Assembly (NCBI GenBank): GCA_027004315.1
Contig: JALTHV010000282.1
Span: 1 to 7,280 of the forward strand
Direction of reading: 5' to 3'
Origin: Deltaproteobacteria bacterium
GTDB taxonomy: Bacteria; Desulfobacterota; Dissulfuribacteria; Dissulfuribacterales; UBA3076
DNA: 7,280 nt
The translations under genes and the position numbers were made by a program. Below the pieces are notes generated by a model. It was not told the origin of the DNA. It worked only from the letters and a program-made list of their open reading frames with translations, and ran no database searches. The stretch's first letter is position 1. Each line of letters starts with the position of its first letter. Below, piece by piece: positions 5,990-7,280 of this stretch.

Positions 5990-6610
5990 CTAAATGACCA
6001 CTTTTTGGGAATGTACCCGAACTACTACCGAACCTTCTGCTGGGTACCGACTTTTAAATGCGATGCCCACGCTTCCAGCTTTCTTCATAAATAAGTGAAT
6101 ACGATTATACCTTTCCTTTATTTGATTGAAATTCCGTGAATTAGAATAAGTATCGACTACTTTCTTAACTTCTTCTACAAAAAATTGTTTAGGGTCAGTC
6201 TTGCAACATGTCGGACGATTCCTCTTAGGAATTTTATCTAGTGTAGCAGGCAAGATATTTGGAAAACCACCATGCACAAAAGCATGTCTAATTATCAATA
6301 CCTTAGTAATATCTTCAAATATCTCTTTAATGTCTTTTTCGGAATAGCTTGATATGTTTTTACATTTATCCTTAAATACTCTCAATAAGGCATTATAGTC
6401 TGATGTAAAATTGCAGGGTGTTTTTAATTCATTCTGACGATAGCAAAAATCCCTTATTTGCCAAAAAATATGTTCTGAAGAAATAACAACCCATGCAAAA
6501 TAGTTTGGTGTAGATTCTAAAGATAATCTTTGATCCTCGTTCTCTTCAATTACCGACAGCCTTAGAGCGGGGCAACGAACTCCAAAAAACCGCCAGGTTT
6601 TTGCGTCCCT
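5990..6610 (-). pseudogene. HEPN-like protein, probably 5'-truncated
   Basis: The minus-strand frame is open for 206 codons from the stop of brnA to TAG at 5990-5992, yet it contains no ATG, GTG or TTG before TTG at 6383-6385. From about residue 20 the translation looks like real protein (LESTPNYFAWVVISSEHIFW and onward) and is AT-rich, unlike the efflux operon. The best clue is IIRHAFVHGG: Arg108 and His113 form the R-x4-H pattern typical of HEPN-domain RNases, within helix-like sequence. The first 15 or so residues are merely the translated terminator hairpin of brnA. The native N-terminus has therefore probably been lost, making this a remnant. Alternatives are a 131-residue product from the TTG, which keeps the R-x4-H motif but has no Shine-Dalgarno, or an unusual start codon. 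I do not recognise the full-length family; HEPN assignment is an inference from one motif. Confidence 0.45.
6585..6602 (-). terminator. Hairpin terminator after brnA
   Basis: On the minus strand AAAAACC, loop TGGC, GGTTTTTT follows the brnA stop by about 8 nt: an A-rich/U-rich stem with built-in U-tract. The symmetry lets it work for transcription from either side. It should end the brnTA transcript. Confidence 0.6.
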
Positions 6611-6949
6611 TTAATTACCTTGTTGGGCAAAATGTTTTTTTTCTGCCGTCCTGTGCGAATCTACGTAACCATGGAGAATGTCATTGATTTTGGTTTGCCA
6701 GCCCTTGCCCTGTGCTTTGAAATACTCTAACACCTCAGCATCAAGCCGAATAGTGGTTGACTTTTTAGGGATACTCTTGGGCGGTCTCCCACGTTTGACC
6801 AGAGTGGCCAGCTCTGTAAACTCGGCAATTGGTTTCATCGCTGCTAACTGTTTGTCGGTGAACAGGGTATTGTCTTCCCTGGCCTGCAGAGTGATTATTT
6901 TGTCTTCTTCATCAGTAGGTAGGATGGTTCCAGGCTTAAGTTTCGGCAT
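6611..6949 (-). CDS. brnA: BrnA-family antitoxin
   Basis: This 112-residue protein is the antitoxin and DNA-binding repressor of a type II toxin-antitoxin pair. Its C-terminal half carries the BrnA ribbon-helix-helix signature: a beta strand in KKSTTIRLDAEVLEYFKAQG (62-81), then GKGWQTKINDILHGYV (81-96). The N-terminal half is long and charged and includes RGRPPKS (53-59), giving a basic linker. Expected role: bind and neutralise BrnT and, with it, repress the shared promoter. ATG 6949 has GGGAG about 10 nt upstream and overlaps the end of brnT by 14 bp, indicating coupled translation. Toxin-first order is normal for brnTA. A terminator follows directly. Confidence 0.9.
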   Translation of the reverse strand: MPKLKPGTILPTDEEDKIITLQAREDNTLFTDKQLAAMKPIAEFTELATLVKRGRPPKSIPKKSTTIRLDAEVLEYFKAQGKGWQTKINDILHGYVDSHRTAEKKHFAQQGN

Positions 6950-7202
6950 ATCTGTTCATCTCCCTTTTGTTGGCTTTTCTCAAGCTGATAACCCGCACTA
7001 TCTCCGCTCTGTAGGTAAATACTAGATGATATAGGCGAACGCCAATATAGCCCAAGGCGCAGTAACGGATTTCATGATACTCGAACCTATCGTCAACCCA
7101 TATCAGAGCGCTTTCCCATTCAAACTGCTCCACCAGATCAAAAGAAAGATTGCGTCTTTTGATATTGCTCTGATTTTTATCTGGGTCATATTCAATTTTC
7201 AT
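6936..7202 (-). CDS. brnT: BrnT-family toxin (RelE-like ribonuclease)
   Basis: This 88-residue toxin belongs to the BrnT family, RelE-fold RNases that inhibit translation by cutting RNA. Family landmarks are visible in order: MKIEYDPDKNQSNIKRRNLSF (N-terminal D-x-x-K-x-x-x-N pattern), DDRFEYHEIRYCALG (37-51), and RVISLRKANKREMNRY (70-85), the last corresponding to the usual R-x-ISARKA-xx-E-xxx-Y. Nothing looks broken. ATG 7202 matches the family N-terminus; the longer frame to TTG 7238 would begin upstream of the promoter -10 and is unlikely. The promoter predicted at 7210-7238 places the transcript start within about two bases of this ATG, so the mRNA may be leaderless. It overlaps brnA by 14 bp. 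Confidence 0.9.
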   Translation of the reverse strand: MKIEYDPDKNQSNIKRRNLSFDLVEQFEWESALIWVDDRFEYHEIRYCALGYIGVRLYHLVFTYRAEIVRVISLRKANKREMNRYAET

Positions 7203-7209
7203 TTGATTT

Positions 7210-7238
7210 ATTGTAGTAACAAATATCTCAACCGTCAA
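7210..7238 (-). promoter_or_regulatory. Promoter of brnTA
   Basis: On the minus strand TTGACG (7238-7233) and TACAAT (7215-7210) are separated by exactly 17 bp, a near-consensus sigma70 promoter. Expected transcription start is about 7203-7204, immediately before ATG 7202. Confidence 0.75.
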
Positions 7239-7257
7239 TCAATTTTTGTTACTACAA
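7211..7257. promoter_or_regulatory. Inverted-repeat operator of brnTA
   Basis: TTGTAGTAACAAA (7211-7223) and TTTGTTACTACAA (7245-7257) are perfect 13-bp inverted repeats with 21 bp between their inner ends, about 34 bp centre to centre. One arm covers most of the -10 box, the other lies just upstream of the -35, so bound repressor would bracket the promoter. Spacing near three helical turns suits two ribbon-helix-helix dimers on one face. BrnA with BrnT is the obvious ligand, by analogy with known brnTA autoregulation. Confidence 0.7.
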
Positions 7258-7280
7258 ATAGGGAAGCGTGGAGACTACGT

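Noticed and set aside
6678..7025. 115-codon plus-strand open frame opposite brnA/brnT
   Set aside because: Shadow of two well-supported genes on the minus strand, with no family resemblance.
7203..7238. BrnT start at TTG 7238
   Set aside because: The extra 12 codons are the promoter itself and do not match the BrnT N-terminus, which begins at MKIEYDPDKN.
1..7280. CRISPR array
   Set aside because: The repeats are few, long and of mixed orientation; there is no regular repeat-spacer periodicity anywhere.

Overview
The window reads as a fragment of a Gram-negative bacterial chromosome. An outer-membrane TolC-type channel is encoded together with an inner-membrane ABC exporter, and the intergenic DNA is full of palindromic repeats, including the well-known GC-rich hairpin family whose spurious translation is PHPALSPRGEG. 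The genes are most like the Escherichia coli ybhG-ybhF-ybhS genes as I recall them. The repeat-rich, moderately AT/GC-balanced context would fit a deltaproteobacterial (Desulfobacterota-like) or gammaproteobacterial lineage, but I cannot assign a taxon from this sequence.

Left flank (1-361): no convincing gene. It holds a 32-bp-arm inverted repeat (4-114), a repeat unit (134-230) that recurs at the other end of the operon, and a plausible sigma70 promoter (264-292) for the operon.

Central operon (362-5678, plus strand): four tightly packed genes encode one drug/solute efflux machine. They are an outer-membrane channel (TolC family), a periplasmic adaptor (HlyD/YbhG-like), a double-headed ATPase (YbhF-like, two nucleotide-binding domains in one chain) and an ABC-2 permease (YbhS-like). 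Gaps are 4 bp, 1 bp and a 4-bp ATGA overlap, so translation is probably coupled. The ATPase would energise the permease in the inner membrane, and the adaptor would bridge to the channel so that substrate leaves the cell in one step. The second permease (YbhR) of the E. coli operon is not here: the gene after ybhS is replaced by repeats.

Right repeat cluster (5679-5989): a PHPALSPRGEG hairpin, a 191-bp nested palindrome with 26-bp perfect ends, and a 59-bp tail repeated from the left flank. No gene is seen in this stretch.

Right, minus strand (5990-7280): an AT-rich, start-codon-less reading frame with an R-x4-H motif suggestive of a HEPN ribonuclease remnant, preceded on its own strand by a complete BrnT/BrnA type II toxin-antitoxin operon. 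That operon has a strong promoter, a 13-bp inverted-repeat operator overlapping the -10 box, and a hairpin terminator. The composition change at about 5930-6000 and the TA/HEPN content mark this side as an accessory region. Positions 7258-7280 show nothing I can name.
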